Source: Elstera cyanobacteriorum (GTDB taxonomy: Bacteria > Pseudomonadota > Alphaproteobacteria > Elsterales > Elsteraceae). From it: a DNA stretch of 64,000 bases. The stretch is from positions 224,359 to 288,358 of the forward strand of contig NZ_NOXS01000030.1 of assembly GCF_002251735.1 (NCBI RefSeq), read 5' to 3'. A program made the position numbers and the translations under genes. Positions 8,927 to 17,545 of this stretch are shown piece by piece. Below the pieces are notes generated by a model. The model saw nothing but the letters and a program-made list of their open reading frames with translations. It did no database searches and was not told the origin of the DNA. Each line of letters begins with the position of its first letter. The stretch's first letter is position 1.

Positions 8927-10396
8927 ATGTCGCAGCTCATCGACCTCGCCGCCCGCCTGGAAGCCCTGCGGTCCGCCCGCGTGACGGCGGTTGGTGACGT
9001 GATGATGGATCGTTTCGTTTACGGAATGGTCGAGCGGATCTCGCCGGAAGGACCGATCCCCGTTCTGCGCATTCAGCGGGAAACCACCGTGTTGGGCGGC
9101 GCGGGCAATGTGCTGCGCAATCTACTGGCCCTGGGGGCCGACTGCTGTTTTGTCTCGGTCGTCGGCGACGATGCCACCGGCCACGGCATCACCGGCCTGA
9201 TCGCCGGGGAAGAGCGGGTCGAGCCGCATCTGCTGGTCGAAGCCGGGCGGCAAACGACTGTCAAAACGCGCTTCGTTGCGGGATCGCAACAATTGCTGCG
9301 CGCCGATCAGGAAGAAATCTCCCCGCTGCGTCCGGCCACCATCGCCGACCTGCTGCAACGGACCGAAGAAGCGCTGACCGACAGTGGCGCGCTGACCCTG
9401 TCCGACTATGGTAAGGGCGTTCTCTGCCCAGAAACCCTGCGCGCCCTGCTGACCCTGGCCCAGCGTAAGGGCGTCCCGGTCATCGTCGATCCCAAGGGCC
9501 GCGATTGGACGCGCTACAATGGCGCAACGCTGGTCACGCCGAACAAGGCCGAACTCGCGGAAGCAACCGGCCTTGCCACCAATTCCGAAGCCGCCATTCT
9601 GGCCGCCGCCCGCCATATCCTGGCAACGACGAGCATTGAGGCAATCCTGGTCACCCGCAGCCAGGAAGGCATGACCCTGGTAACGCGCGACGCCGCCCCC
9701 TTCCATGTTTCCGCCACGGCGCGGGAAGTTTTCGATGTATCCGGCGCGGGCGATACGGTGGTGGCCGGGCTGGCCGCCGCCCTCGCCGCCGGGTTTTCGC
9801 TGCAAGACGCCTGCCTGCTGGCCAATGCTGCGGCGGGCATCGTCGTCGGCAAGATCGGCACCGCCGTCTGCCGCCTCGAAGAACTTGCTAGCGCTTTGCA
9901 GGGCAGCGACCTTGCCCTGGGGGAACAGAAGATCGTCTCGCGCCGTCAGGCGCTGGACCTGATCGGCGCCTGGCGCCGCCAAGGGCTGAAGGTCGGCTTC
10001 ACCAACGGCTGCTTCGACCTTATTCACCCCGGCCATGTCTCGCTGCTCGGCCAGTCGAAGGCGGCCTGCGACCGGTTGGTCGTCGGCCTCAATACCGACG
10101 CCTCGGTCAAGCGCCTCAAGGGCGATAGCCGCCCGATCCAGTCGGAAATGGCCCGCGCCATCGTTCTGGCCTCGATGGCGGCCGTCGATGCCGTGGTGCT
10201 GTTCGGCGAGGATACGCCCTATGATCTGATCGCGGCGCTGGAACCCGATGTGCTGGTGAAGGGCGCCGATTATACGGTTGAAACCGTTGTCGGGTCCGAT
10301 CTGGTGCTGAAGCGCGGGGGTAAGGTAGTGCTGGCCAACCTCGAAGCCGGGTTTTCCACCACCAATACCGTCAAAAAGATCACGGCGCAGGCTTGA
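8927..10396 (+). CDS. hldE: Bifunctional heptose-7-phosphate kinase / heptose-1-phosphate adenylyltransferase
   Basis: A 489-residue HldE (RfaE). Residues 1 to about 320 are a ribokinase/PfkB-type kinase that phosphorylates D-glycero-beta-D-manno-heptose 7-phosphate (GGAGNVLRNLLALGA at 57-71; catalytic DVSGAGDTV at 270-278). Residues from about 345 are the nucleotidyltransferase that makes ADP-heptose (TNGCFDLIHPGH at 359-370, carrying the HxGH-type motif; a later Lys-Gly-Ala-Asp segment). Both halves are intact, and the length matches the Escherichia coli enzyme. It completes a three-gene LPS-core unit. A GmhB-like phosphatase for the intermediate step lies at 27746-28288. Confidence 0.97.
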   Translation: MSQLIDLAARLEALRSARVTAVGDVMMDRFVYGMVERISPEGPIPVLRIQRETTVLGGAGNVLRNLLALGADCCFVSVVGDDATGHGITGLIAGEERVEPHLLVEAGRQTTVKTRFVAGSQQLLRADQEEISPLRPATIADLLQRTEEALTDSGALTLSDYGKGVLCPETLRALLTLAQRKGVPVIVDPKGRDWTRYNGATLVTPNKAELAEATGLATNSEAAILAAARHILATTSIEAILVTRSQEGMTLVTRDAAPFHVSATAREVFDVSGAGDTVVAGLAAALAAGFSLQDACLLANAAAGIVVGKIGTAVCRLEELASALQGSDLALGEQKIVSRRQALDLIGAWRRQGLKVGFTNGCFDLIHPGHVSLLGQSKAACDRLVVGLNTDASVKRLKGDSRPIQSEMARAIVLASMAAVDAVVLFGEDTPYDLIAALEPDVLVKGADYTVETVVGSDLVLKRGGKVVLANLEAGFSTTNTVKKITAQA

Positions 10397-11120
10397 TCCG
10401 GTAATGGTACGGGTAGGCCTCGGCGAACCTTAGGGCGGCGTAGAGCGCCCGCGCCGGGGTATTCGCCGCCACCACCTGTAAATAGGCTTCACGCGCCCCC
10501 TGCGCCGCCCCCCAGGCCAGCAGCGCTTCGGTAATGCGCAACCCGTATCCCCGGCGGCGGGCGGCGGGGGCGACGACGACATCGAAAATGCCAACCGCCC
10601 CACGCTCAACGACGCCCAAGGCATAGGCGAGCGGCGCCCCGGCCTGCGTCAGCGTCGCAAACCCCGTCTGCGGCACGATCCCGGCCAGAATGCGGTCGTG
10701 CAGCGCCCGGCGGGCGGGCGGCACCCCATTGGCCGCCGCAAACCCCTCCGCCCACGTCGGGGTTAAGACATGATCGATCTGAACATCGGGCGGTAGCGGG
10801 GCGGCGGCAGTAGGGCGGTGCAAGACCAGCGTTGGGTCGAGCGCGGCATAGCCAATCGCTTCCAGAAACTCATCGGTCCCGGCGGGCGCCAGCGGCGACA
10901 GACGAAAGATCGACGGCTGCCCCAGGCGGGCATAAGCCGCCTCCACGGGCGCAACAACCGTCTCCACCGGCGCCGCCCCCGCCAGGGCATTGGCGGAATT
11001 GGCGCGCTTGGTATAGCCGCCGGCGGCCCGCACGGCCCAACCGCTGCAGATCAGCGTCTGCGGCGCGGGCCAGGCGTTCAACGCCCGCTCCTCCAGCCCC
11101 TGAACCGCCGAACCGATCAC
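10380..11120 (-). CDS. GNAT family N-acetyltransferase
   Basis: A 246-residue protein. The N-terminal half has the WAVRAAGGYTKRANSAN pattern of a GNAT subgroup with a degenerate first domain. The C-terminal half is a clear acetyltransferase: a beta-bulge strand VGIFDVVVAPAARRRGYGLRITEALL with the R-R-x-G-Y-G acetyl-CoA loop, then YLQVVAANTPARALYAALRF. The substrate is unknown. The start is a GTG that overlaps the stop of the upstream unknown gene (GTGA), so the two are probably co-translated. The last 17 bases overlap the convergent hldE gene. Confidence 0.88.
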   Translation of the reverse strand: MIGSAVQGLEERALNAWPAPQTLICSGWAVRAAGGYTKRANSANALAGAAPVETVVAPVEAAYARLGQPSIFRLSPLAPAGTDEFLEAIGYAALDPTLVLHRPTAAAPLPPDVQIDHVLTPTWAEGFAAANGVPPARRALHDRILAGIVPQTGFATLTQAGAPLAYALGVVERGAVGIFDVVVAPAARRRGYGLRITEALLAWGAAQGAREAYLQVVAANTPARALYAALRFAEAYPYHYRIKPAP

Positions 11121-11605
11121 GCACAGGCCTGAAGCTGGCTAAAGCGCCGGTCGCAGATGAAGCTGATGAACTCGGTCAGCAGCCGCCCCGCCGCTTCGGT
11201 ATCGAGCGCGGTAGCGGCGAGGCTTTCCACCTGGGTCTCCGTCGCTTCCAGCCGCTGCACGCTCAGCGTCCCCGCACGGTCACAGCCGATGCGCAGCTTC
11301 TGCGGCACCGGTTGACCGTCGATAAACAGCACGAAAATCACCGACCCGACGAAAGGTTCCGGCCCGCGCTGGGGAATTTCGCGCAGTTGGATCTGCGCCT
11401 CTTCCAACGCTTCGTTGATATCGTGCAAAGCGTGCTGAAGGCGCGGCAGAAGCTGCGTGCGCCATAAGTTGCGCTGCCGCAGCAGTTCAGCGGCGGCGCG
11501 CTGGGCCGACGCCCGCGCCGCCTCGTCGCGCGCCGAGATGATGCCGTCCAACGTCTTCTTTTGGGCGATGATGGCGGCCAAAGCGCTATGGTATCCGTGC
11601 GTCAT
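11117..11605 (-). CDS. Hypothetical protein with helical N-terminus
   Basis: I do not recognise this family. I use the ATG at 11605, preceded by a strong GGAGGG site; the open frame continues upstream but without family support. The 162-residue product has a long charged amphipathic N-terminal half (LAAIIAQKKTLDGIISARDEAARASAQRAAAELLRQRN), likely a coiled coil, then a mixed region with the hydrophobic strand VGSVIFVLFIDGQ, and a C-terminal helix containing two cysteines. No signal peptide or membrane helix is visible. It overlaps the GNAT gene by four bases and is divergent from the ferritin-like gene across 260 bases. Confidence 0.7.
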   Translation of the reverse strand: MTHGYHSALAAIIAQKKTLDGIISARDEAARASAQRAAAELLRQRNLWRTQLLPRLQHALHDINEALEEAQIQLREIPQRGPEPFVGSVIFVLFIDGQPVPQKLRIGCDRAGTLSVQRLEATETQVESLAATALDTEAAGRLLTEFISFICDRRFSQLQACA

Positions 11606-11865
11606 TGGGCGATCCCTCCCTGAAGCGGCTCTGCCGCTTTCTGCGACCGAACCAGTATTGCGGCCTTTTGCGGCAAGATTCCGACCGCCCTGCAGGCCCA
11701 CCCCGTCATGACCGCCATGGACACCCGTTGTGCGGCGCGGTAAGCATGAGGCCGGACGTGCCGCCCGCATGCGGCAGAACCGGGATACCTTGGCAGACGG
11801 GCTTTCGCCCCCCATCTCTTGCCACACCGCATCCCGCAACGGACAGAAGAGCCGAAGGTGACACG

Positions 11866-12681
11866 ATGAAAGGCTGGAGCCTGGACGATATTCCCTGGGA
11901 CCGCTTCCAGGCGAACCTGGTCGATCCCGAGACCGTCAAAGTCGTGAAGGCGGCGGCCTTGGTCGAACATAATGGTTATGAATACGCCGTTTACCTTAAG
12001 AATGTCTTTCGCGACGATCCGGCGTTTTGCGCCGCGACCGACGCTTGGGCCGAAGAAGAGGTTCGGCACGGTCAAGCGCTGCGCCGTTGGGCCGAATTGG
12101 CCGATCCCAGCTTCGATTTCGACCGTGCGTTCCATGCCTTCACCACTGGCTATCGCCTGCCCCTTGATGCGCAGGAGTCGGTGCGCGGCAGCCGCGCGGG
12201 GGAATTGATCGCCCGCTGCATCGTCGAAACCGGCACAAGCTCCTGGTACACCGCCATTAAGGACGGAACGCGGGAGCCTGTCCTGCAACAAATTTGCGCC
12301 GCCATCGCCGCCGATGAATTGCGCCATTACAAGCTGTTCTACAGCACCCTTAAGACATACCTTGAAAAAGAAGGCCTGGGCCGTTGGCAGCGGCTGCGCG
12401 TCGCCGCCACCCGTCTTACGGAAACCGAAGACGATGAATTAGCCTATGCCTATTATGCGGCGAATGGGCAGAACGCCCCCTACGACCGCCGCACCTTCAA
12501 CCGCGCCTATGCCCGCCGGGCCTATGCCTTCTACCGCCCGCACCATGTGGATCGCGGCATGGCGATGATCTTCAAAGCCATCGGCCTGCCCGCACGCGGC
12601 GTGCTGCATCAAATGGCAACGAAGGCCGCCTGGACCTATATGCGCAAGCGCACGGCGGCCTTGGATAAGGACGCGGCGTAA
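11866..12681 (+). CDS. Ferritin-like (diiron) domain protein
   Basis: A 271-residue protein starting at the ATG at 11866. It has the four-helix diiron ligand pattern: Glu34 or Glu39 on the first helix, E65-x-x-H68 on the second, Glu121 on the third, and E151-x-x-H154 on the fourth. This suits the rubrerythrin/ferritin-like superfamily, which includes diiron oxidases, hydroxylases and peroxide-reducing proteins. The C-terminal 100 residues are basic and helical and resemble no domain I can name. It is monocistronic here, and an enzymatic role in oxidation or iron handling is only inferred. Confidence 0.82.
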   Translation: MKGWSLDDIPWDRFQANLVDPETVKVVKAAALVEHNGYEYAVYLKNVFRDDPAFCAATDAWAEEEVRHGQALRRWAELADPSFDFDRAFHAFTTGYRLPLDAQESVRGSRAGELIARCIVETGTSSWYTAIKDGTREPVLQQICAAIAADELRHYKLFYSTLKTYLEKEGLGRWQRLRVAATRLTETEDDELAYAYYAANGQNAPYDRRTFNRAYARRAYAFYRPHHVDRGMAMIFKAIGLPARGVLHQMATKAAWTYMRKRTAALDKDAA

Positions 12682-12696
12682 GCCTCTTCCAAAGAG

Positions 12697-12726
12697 TTCC
12701 CTGGGAGCGGTGGCACCCCCAGGGAA
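12697..12726. terminator. Possible bidirectional transcription terminator
   Basis: A nine-base-pair stem (TTCCCTGGG at 12697-12705 with CCCAGGGAA at 12718-12726) and a 12-base loop lies between the convergent ferritin-like and hydrolase genes. There is no clear U-run, so this is a weaker candidate. Confidence 0.45.
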
Positions 12727-12735
12727 ACCGAGGTC

Positions 12736-13500
12736 TTAAGGTTTTACCGCGCCCTTCGCTGCCGTATCGATTACCTCGGCCACCGCTTTCGGCTGCGATA
12801 GAAACACCACATGGCTGCCCTTAATCTCGGTCGTTCGGGCGCCGATCTTGGTGGCCATCTTCCGCAGCAAGTCCGGCGCAATCGCGCCGTCTTCGGTGGC
12901 AACAATTGCCCAGCTCGGCTTCGTCTGCCACGCCGCGACCGTTAGCTTAGCTTGCAGCGCCTTGAGGGCGATAGGCACCTGCGACGCTTGCAGGAACGCC
13001 GCATCATCCGCGCTGATATCGGCGGCGAACCCGGCACGGAAGGTTTCAGCCTTGAGGAAGGCAAAGCCATCCGGCTGTTCGTCGGGGTTGAAGTTCGGCG
13101 GCGGCGGAATGTCGGCATATTGATCGAGCACCGACTGGCCGACGTTCGGCGCGAAGGCGGCAACATAGACCAGCCCGGCAACCTTCGGATTAGCCCCCGC
13201 TTGGCTTATCACGGCCCCGCCATAGGAGTGGCCCACCAGAAGAACCGGCCCATCCTGGCGCGCGATAACGCGCTGGGTTGCGGCCACATCATCCTCGAAG
13301 GAGGTCAGCGGGTTTTGCACAATGCTGACCTTATAGCCGCGCGCCGAAAGCTGATCGTAAACCCCGCGCCACCCGGCCCCGTCGGCGAAGGCGCCGTGAA
13401 CCAGCACGATGTTACGCACGGCGGGTGCTTGTTGGGCATGAACGGGGGCGGTAGCGGCGAGCGCTACGGCGGCAGACGCCAACAGCAGGGCTTTGGTCAT
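12736..13500 (-). CDS. Secreted alpha/beta hydrolase
   Basis: A 254-residue protein with a signal peptide (about 1-22, ending VHAQQ), so it is probably periplasmic. The alpha/beta-hydrolase fold is clear: the oxyanion strand NIVLVHGAFADGAGW, the nucleophile elbow GHSYGG with Ser, an acid in VATEDGAI, and His in KGSHVVFLSQP. This is the EstC/salicylate-esterase-like branch often annotated simply as alpha/beta hydrolase. The substrate is unknown. It is transcribed alone from an AT-rich upstream region containing a perfect palindrome at 13577-13589. Confidence 0.9.
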   Translation of the reverse strand: MTKALLLASAAVALAATAPVHAQQAPAVRNIVLVHGAFADGAGWRGVYDQLSARGYKVSIVQNPLTSFEDDVAATQRVIARQDGPVLLVGHSYGGAVISQAGANPKVAGLVYVAAFAPNVGQSVLDQYADIPPPPNFNPDEQPDGFAFLKAETFRAGFAADISADDAAFLQASQVPIALKALQAKLTVAAWQTKPSWAIVATEDGAIAPDLLRKMATKIGARTTEIKGSHVVFLSQPKAVAEVIDTAAKGAVKP

Positions 13501-13576
13501 GATCGGCTCCTTTCAGGTTTGCGCGATTATTTATCGTGCGATCAATATCTTCCTTCACTCGACATTTGTCAATCAC

Positions 13577-13589
13577 ACGATTTAATCGT
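13577..13589. promoter_or_regulatory. Palindromic operator candidate upstream of the hydrolase gene
   Basis: ACGATTTAATCGT is a perfect 13-base palindrome in an AT-rich stretch about 77 bases before the hydrolase start. Related half-sites (ATCGTGCGAT near 13533-13542, TACGATC) occur nearby. A repressor site is plausible, but no regulator gene is adjacent. Confidence 0.3.
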
Positions 13590-13612
13590 TTACGATCTAT
13601 ATACATGCAAAA

Positions 13613-13642
13613 AAACCGCAGAAGGATCGGCTTCTGCGGTTT
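13613..13642 (-). terminator. Rho-independent terminator of the bfr-bfd unit
   Basis: A perfect 12-bp stem (13613-13624 with 13631-13642) and six-base loop. Read on the minus strand it is followed by a T-run (TTTTTGC), so it ends the transcript that leaves bfd. Confidence 0.85.
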
Positions 13643-13672
13643 GCTGAATACGGCGCTTGAAACGGCGAGGGC

Positions 13673-13870
13673 TTAGGCCCCGGCAGGCTCCATCTGCCGC
13701 CGCCGCTCGACCGGCGCTTCCGGCAGCAGGCTGCGGGCGTGGCCGACGCAACGGCCGCATTTAACCTGGCAGCCGTGGGCTTTATAGAGGGCCGCGAGCG
13801 TTGCGGCGCCGCTTTCGCGGGCGCGGATCATATCCCGTTCGCTCAAGGCATTGCAGACGCAAACGATCAT
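13673..13870 (-). CDS. bfd: Bacterioferritin-associated ferredoxin
   Basis: A 65-residue BFD-like [2Fe-2S] protein with the cluster pattern C4-x-C6 and C38-x-x-C41 (a further Cys is at 34). Bfd accepts the job of reducing the haem of bacterioferritin so that stored iron is released as Fe(II). It lies 17 bases downstream of bfr on the same strand, the usual arrangement, and is followed by a terminator. Confidence 0.95.
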   Translation of the reverse strand: MIVCVCNALSERDMIRARESGAATLAALYKAHGCQVKCGRCVGHARSLLPEAPVERRRQMEPAGA

Positions 13871-13887
13871 GCGGCCCCCGTGGCGGC

Positions 13888-14367
13888 TTAGCTCTTGAGC
13901 GGTTCGACCTGCTTTTGCAGATAATTCTGCAAGCCGATCTGCTCGATAAGCGACAGTTGGGTTTCGAGGAAGTCGATATGCTCTTCGGTATCGACCAGGA
14001 TTTTCGTCAGCAGGTCGCGGCTGGCGTAATCCTTAATGTCTTCCATATAGGCGATGGCTTCGATCAGATCGGCGCGGGCCTGGGTTTCGATCCGCAGATC
14101 GCCCGACAGGGCTTCCGGCACATCTTCCCCGATCAACAGCTTGCCGAGATCCTGCAGGTTCGGCAGGCCTTCCAGAAACAGAATGCGCTCGATCAGCCAG
14201 TCGGCGTGGCGCATCTCGTCGATGGATTCGTGATAGGTCTTATCGCCGAGCCGCTGAAACCCCCAATTCTTATGCATGCGCGCATGCAGGAAGTACTGGT
14301 TGATCGCCGTCAGCTCGTTGAACAGGATCTTATTGAGGTATTGGATCGCTTGCCGGTCGCCCTGCAT
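13888..14367 (-). CDS. bfr: Bacterioferritin
   Basis: A 159-residue bacterioferritin, the standard length. Ferroxidase-centre ligands are present: Glu18, Glu51 and His54, with Glu and His later in the TEEHIDFLE segment. Met52, the haem axial ligand, is conserved in IDEMRHAD, so it should be a haem-binding Bfr. It forms 24-mers that store iron as a ferric mineral in the cytoplasm. It lies between an Fe(3+)-binding protein gene and bfd in one minus-strand iron group. Confidence 0.97.
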   Translation of the reverse strand: MQGDRQAIQYLNKILFNELTAINQYFLHARMHKNWGFQRLGDKTYHESIDEMRHADWLIERILFLEGLPNLQDLGKLLIGEDVPEALSGDLRIETQARADLIEAIAYMEDIKDYASRDLLTKILVDTEEHIDFLETQLSLIEQIGLQNYLQKQVEPLKS

Positions 14368-14425
14368 TACTGCCTCCGCTGGCGTGGGAAGGGCACCGCC
14401 GAGGCGATGCCCAAAGTCCCCTAGC

Positions 14426-15457
14426 TTAGCGCCAACCGGCGCGGTCGGCGATCTTCAAAGCGTCCGGCGTCGCTTCGCCGATCTTGGCGAGGTTCAGGGT
14501 ATCGGCCTTGAACTTGCCGAAGCTGGCGAGGATCGGGTCGGCGTCCACATCGGCACGCACCGGAAACTCCATCGTCCCGGCGGACATCACCTTTTGGGCA
14601 TCCTTGCTGATTAGGAATTCCAAGAACTTCGTTGCATCGGCCTTGTTCGGCGCGTGCTTGGTCAGCCCAACGCCGGAGATATTGATGTGGGCGCCGCGAC
14701 CGTCCTGGTTCGGAAAGACGATGCCGATCTTCTCGACAATCTTCTTATCGGCGTCCGACCCACCCTTGAGGCGGGCGTAGTAATAATGATTGGTCAGGGC
14801 GATATCGGCTTCCCCGGCGGCAATCGCCTTCAACTGATCGGTATCGCCGCCCTGCGGGGCGCGGGCGAGATTGGCGACGAGGCCCTTGGCCCAATCCTGC
14901 GCTTTATCGGCGCCGTCATTGGCGATGATCGACGCGATCAGCGACAGGTTATAGGTATGGTTCGAGGAGCGGGTCAGCACCTTGCCCTTAAACTTCGGGT
15001 CCGCCAGTGTTTCGTAAGTGGCGATATCGGCGGGCTTCACCTTATCGGTGTTATAGGCAATAACGCGCGAGCGCAGGGCAATGGCGAACCAATTGCCATC
15101 GGGATCGCGTAGATTGGCCGGAACCACCTCGTCCACCGTGGCGGACTTCAGCGGCTGCAACAGCTTGGCGTTCTTCAGAATGTAGAGGTTCGCCGCGTCG
15201 ACGGTGATGATCACATCGGCGGGGGAATTGGCACCCTCGCGCTGCAAGCGCTGGACGAGGCCATTGATATCACCCTGGACGACATTCACCTTAATGCCCG
15301 TTTCGGCGGTGAACTTATCGTACATGGCCTGATCGGTCGGATAATGGCGCGACGAATAGACGTTCACTTCCGCCGCCGACGCCAGCGCCGTTCCGGCCAG
15401 CCACAGGGCGGTCGCGGTCAGAGCAACGATATTCGCACGCTTAATCATCTTCGCCAT
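14426..15457 (-). CDS. Fe(3+) ABC transporter periplasmic binding protein, FbpA/FutA-like
   Basis: A 343-residue periplasmic protein with a signal peptide (about 1-28, ending ASAAE). It matches the ferric-iron binding family: [11 protein letters not shown] at the mature N-terminus, LRSRVIAYN in the middle, and a tyrosine cluster NHYYYARL that supplies Fe(III) ligands. No permease or ATPase gene for it is in the window, so it must work with components encoded elsewhere or act as an orphan. A Fur-like palindrome lies about 80-95 bases before its start. It precedes bfr and bfd. Confidence 0.93.
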   Translation of the reverse strand: MAKMIKRANIVALTATALWLAGTALASAAEVNVYSSRHYPTDQAMYDKFTAETGIKVNVVQGDINGLVQRLQREGANSPADVIITVDAANLYILKNAKLLQPLKSATVDEVVPANLRDPDGNWFAIALRSRVIAYNTDKVKPADIATYETLADPKFKGKVLTRSSNHTYNLSLIASIIANDGADKAQDWAKGLVANLARAPQGGDTDQLKAIAAGEADIALTNHYYYARLKGGSDADKKIVEKIGIVFPNQDGRGAHINISGVGLTKHAPNKADATKFLEFLISKDAQKVMSAGTMEFPVRADVDADPILASFGKFKADTLNLAKIGEATPDALKIADRAGWR

Positions 15458-15526
15458 CTTGGTCCTCGCTTGCCGGTGAAACGGCCCCTCGCTGCGTACT
15501 GCGACGCATTCTTAACAGGCGGGAGT

Positions 15527-15552
15527 TTGCAGATATTGCGAGCGATTTGCAA
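15527..15552. promoter_or_regulatory. Fur-like operator upstream of the ferric-binding protein gene
   Basis: TTGCGAGCGATTTGCAA (15536-15552) is a near-palindrome with TTGC/GCAA arms, overlapped by TTGCAGATATTGCGA (15527-15541). It resembles the TTGCAAAT-N-ATTTGCAA type of alphaproteobacterial Fur/Mur sites as I recall them. Position, in the promoter zone of an iron gene, supports the call. Confidence 0.5.
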
Positions 15553-15581
15553 TAGCGTTTACGCGGCGCTGACATGCAAAA

Positions 15582-15609
15582 AGCCGCCCCCGGGCTTCCG
15601 GGGGCGGCT
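15582..15609 (-). terminator. Rho-independent terminator of the liv-type operon
   Basis: An 11-bp GC-rich perfect stem (15582-15592 with 15599-15609), six-base loop, and a T-run on the minus strand, 21 bases beyond the livM-like stop. Confidence 0.88.
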
Positions 15610-15630
15610 CTTGAAAACACGCGCGCTAAA

Positions 15631-16569
15631 TCAGGCGTTCTTCTTCGTGAACAGCCCCAGCAGGCGCGGCAGCTCGCCAACGATCCCGCGGCGGAACAGC
15701 ATGACGCAGACGACGAAAATACCGCCGGTGATGATCGTCACCCACGCGCCCGTTTCGGCCAGATAATCTTGGATCAGCACGATGATCCCGGCGCCGACAA
15801 TGGGGCCGAACAGCGTGCCGATGCCGCCGAGCAGGGTCATCAGCACCACTTCACCCGACATGGTCCAATGCACGTCCGACAGGCTGGCGAGTTGCAGGGT
15901 GATCGCCTTCAGCGACCCGGCCAACCCGGCGAGCGACGCCGAGAGCACGAAGGCCAGCAGCTTATACCGGTCTACCGAATAGCCGAGGGACCGGGCGCGC
16001 GGTTCGTTCTCGCGGATCGCCTTCAGCACTTGGCCGAACGGCGAATGCACAGTGCGGTAGATCAGCAGCAGCCCCGCCAGCACGACGATCAGCACAAAGT
16101 AATACATGGTCGTGGTTGGCGCGAGGTCGATCAGCCCGAACAATTTCCCGCGCGGCACAGCCTGGATACCGTCTTCCCCGTGGGTGAAGGGCACTTGCAG
16201 GGCCGCGAAGAACACCATTTGGGCCATCGCCAAGGTGATCATGGCGAAATAGATGCCCTGGCGGCGAATAGCGATCGCGCCGGAGATAGCCCCCATCGCC
16301 CCCGCCGTCAGCATCCCAAGCAGCAGCGCCAATTCGGGCGTCAGCCCCCAAACCTTGGCGGCATGGGCCGTTACATAGGCCGCCCCGCCGAAGTAGGCGG
16401 CATGACCGAAGCTGAGCAGCCCGGCAAAGCCAAGCAGCAGGTTAAACGCGCAGGCAAACAGCGCAAAACACAGGATCTTCATCACCGTGATCTCGTAAAG
16501 ACCGGTGAAGGGCACCGCCGCGAACAGCAGCGTGAAGATCAGGAAGGACCGAAGAGCGGCAGGCGACAT
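15631..16569 (-). CDS. livM: Branched-chain amino acid ABC transporter permease, LivM-like
   Basis: A 312-residue integral membrane protein with about eight to ten hydrophobic helices. Family hallmarks are the N-terminal FNLLLGFAGLLSFGHAAYFGGAAY block and, in the cytoplasmic loop, RAIRENEPRARSLGY, which contacts the ATPase subunits, then GGIGTLFGPIVGA. It is one of two permeases of a five-gene HAAT-type importer transcribed from 20275 down to here. Substrate class may be leucine/isoleucine/valine, or another amide or carboxylate, as these systems vary. Confidence 0.94.
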   Translation of the reverse strand: MSPAALRSFLIFTLLFAAVPFTGLYEITVMKILCFALFACAFNLLLGFAGLLSFGHAAYFGGAAYVTAHAAKVWGLTPELALLLGMLTAGAMGAISGAIAIRRQGIYFAMITLAMAQMVFFAALQVPFTHGEDGIQAVPRGKLFGLIDLAPTTTMYYFVLIVVLAGLLLIYRTVHSPFGQVLKAIRENEPRARSLGYSVDRYKLLAFVLSASLAGLAGSLKAITLQLASLSDVHWTMSGEVVLMTLLGGIGTLFGPIVGAGIIVLIQDYLAETGAWVTIITGGIFVVCVMLFRRGIVGELPRLLGLFTKKNA

Positions 16570-16581
16570 CGAACCCTCCCC

Positions 16582-17469
16582 TTACGCGGTTTTGCCGAAC
16601 AGGCCCGCTGGCTTGACCAGCAGCACCAGGATCATCAGCACGAAAATCACCGTGCTCGATGCCTCGGGATAGAAAACTTTGGTCAAACCTTCGACGATCC
16701 CAAGGGCAACGCCGGTTAGGATTGATCCTAGGATCGACCCCATGCCGCCGATCACGACGACCGCGAAGACGACGATGATCAGGTTCGACCCCATCAGCGC
16801 CCCGACCTGATAGATCGGCGCCGCCAGCACCCCGGCGAAGGCGGCAAGCGCCACGCCGAAACCATAGGTCAGGGTGATCATCACCGGCACGTTGATGCCG
16901 AACGCCTGGACGATTTCTGGGCGCTCGGTCGCGGCCCGCAGGGTCGCCCCCAGGCGGGTCTTTTCCAGCATCAACCAGACGCCAAGGCAGACGCCTAAGG
17001 CGGCAACCACCACCCAGGCGCGGTAGTTCGGCAGGAACATGAAGCCGAGGTTCTGACCGCCGCGCAGCGCGTCCGGGATCGCATAGGGCTGGCCCGACAC
17101 GCCGAAGACCTGCTTGAACGCCCCTTCCGCCAGCAGCGTCAACCCGAAGGTCAGCAACAGGCCATACAGATGGTCGAGCTTATACAGATGCCGCAGCAGC
17201 AGCCGTTCGATGACAATGCCAATCGCCCCGACGATGATCGGCGAGAGCAGAAGGGCGGGCCAATAGCCGATTCCCGCATAGTTCAACAGCATCCACGCCA
17301 CAAAGGCGCCCATCATATAGAGCGCGCCGTGGGCAAAATTGATGACGTTGAGAATACCAAAAATGATCGCCAGCCCCAGCGAGAGCAGCGCATAGAAACA
17401 GCCGTTGATCAAACCGATCAGCAATTGCCCATAGAGGGCCGCCGCCGGTACGCCGAAAATTTCAGTCAT
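16582..17469 (-). CDS. livH: Branched-chain amino acid ABC transporter permease, LivH-like
   Basis: A 295-residue membrane protein. I use the ATG at 17469 (MTEIFGVPAAAL); the frame stays open upstream without family support. LivH features are LINGCFYALLSLGLAIIFGILNVINFAHGALYMMGAF near the start and VVFAVVVIGGMGSILGSILTGVALGIVEG near the end. It is 12 bases before livM and pairs with it to form the membrane channel. Confidence 0.95.
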   Translation of the reverse strand: MTEIFGVPAAALYGQLLIGLINGCFYALLSLGLAIIFGILNVINFAHGALYMMGAFVAWMLLNYAGIGYWPALLLSPIIVGAIGIVIERLLLRHLYKLDHLYGLLLTFGLTLLAEGAFKQVFGVSGQPYAIPDALRGGQNLGFMFLPNYRAWVVVAALGVCLGVWLMLEKTRLGATLRAATERPEIVQAFGINVPVMITLTYGFGVALAAFAGVLAAPIYQVGALMGSNLIIVVFAVVVIGGMGSILGSILTGVALGIVEGLTKVFYPEASSTVIFVLMILVLLVKPAGLFGKTA

Positions 17470-17545
17470 AACGGGAATCCGGGTCAGGGCCGGGCCCCTG
17501 CGCCGCAACGGGCGCAGAGGCCGACAGTGATGGAAACCTGGGTGC

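Noticed and set aside
13412..13606. Possible small gene opposite the hydrolase promoter region
   Set aside because: Its 64 codons mostly overlap the hydrolase signal-peptide region and the promoter, and no ribosome site or family pattern is visible.
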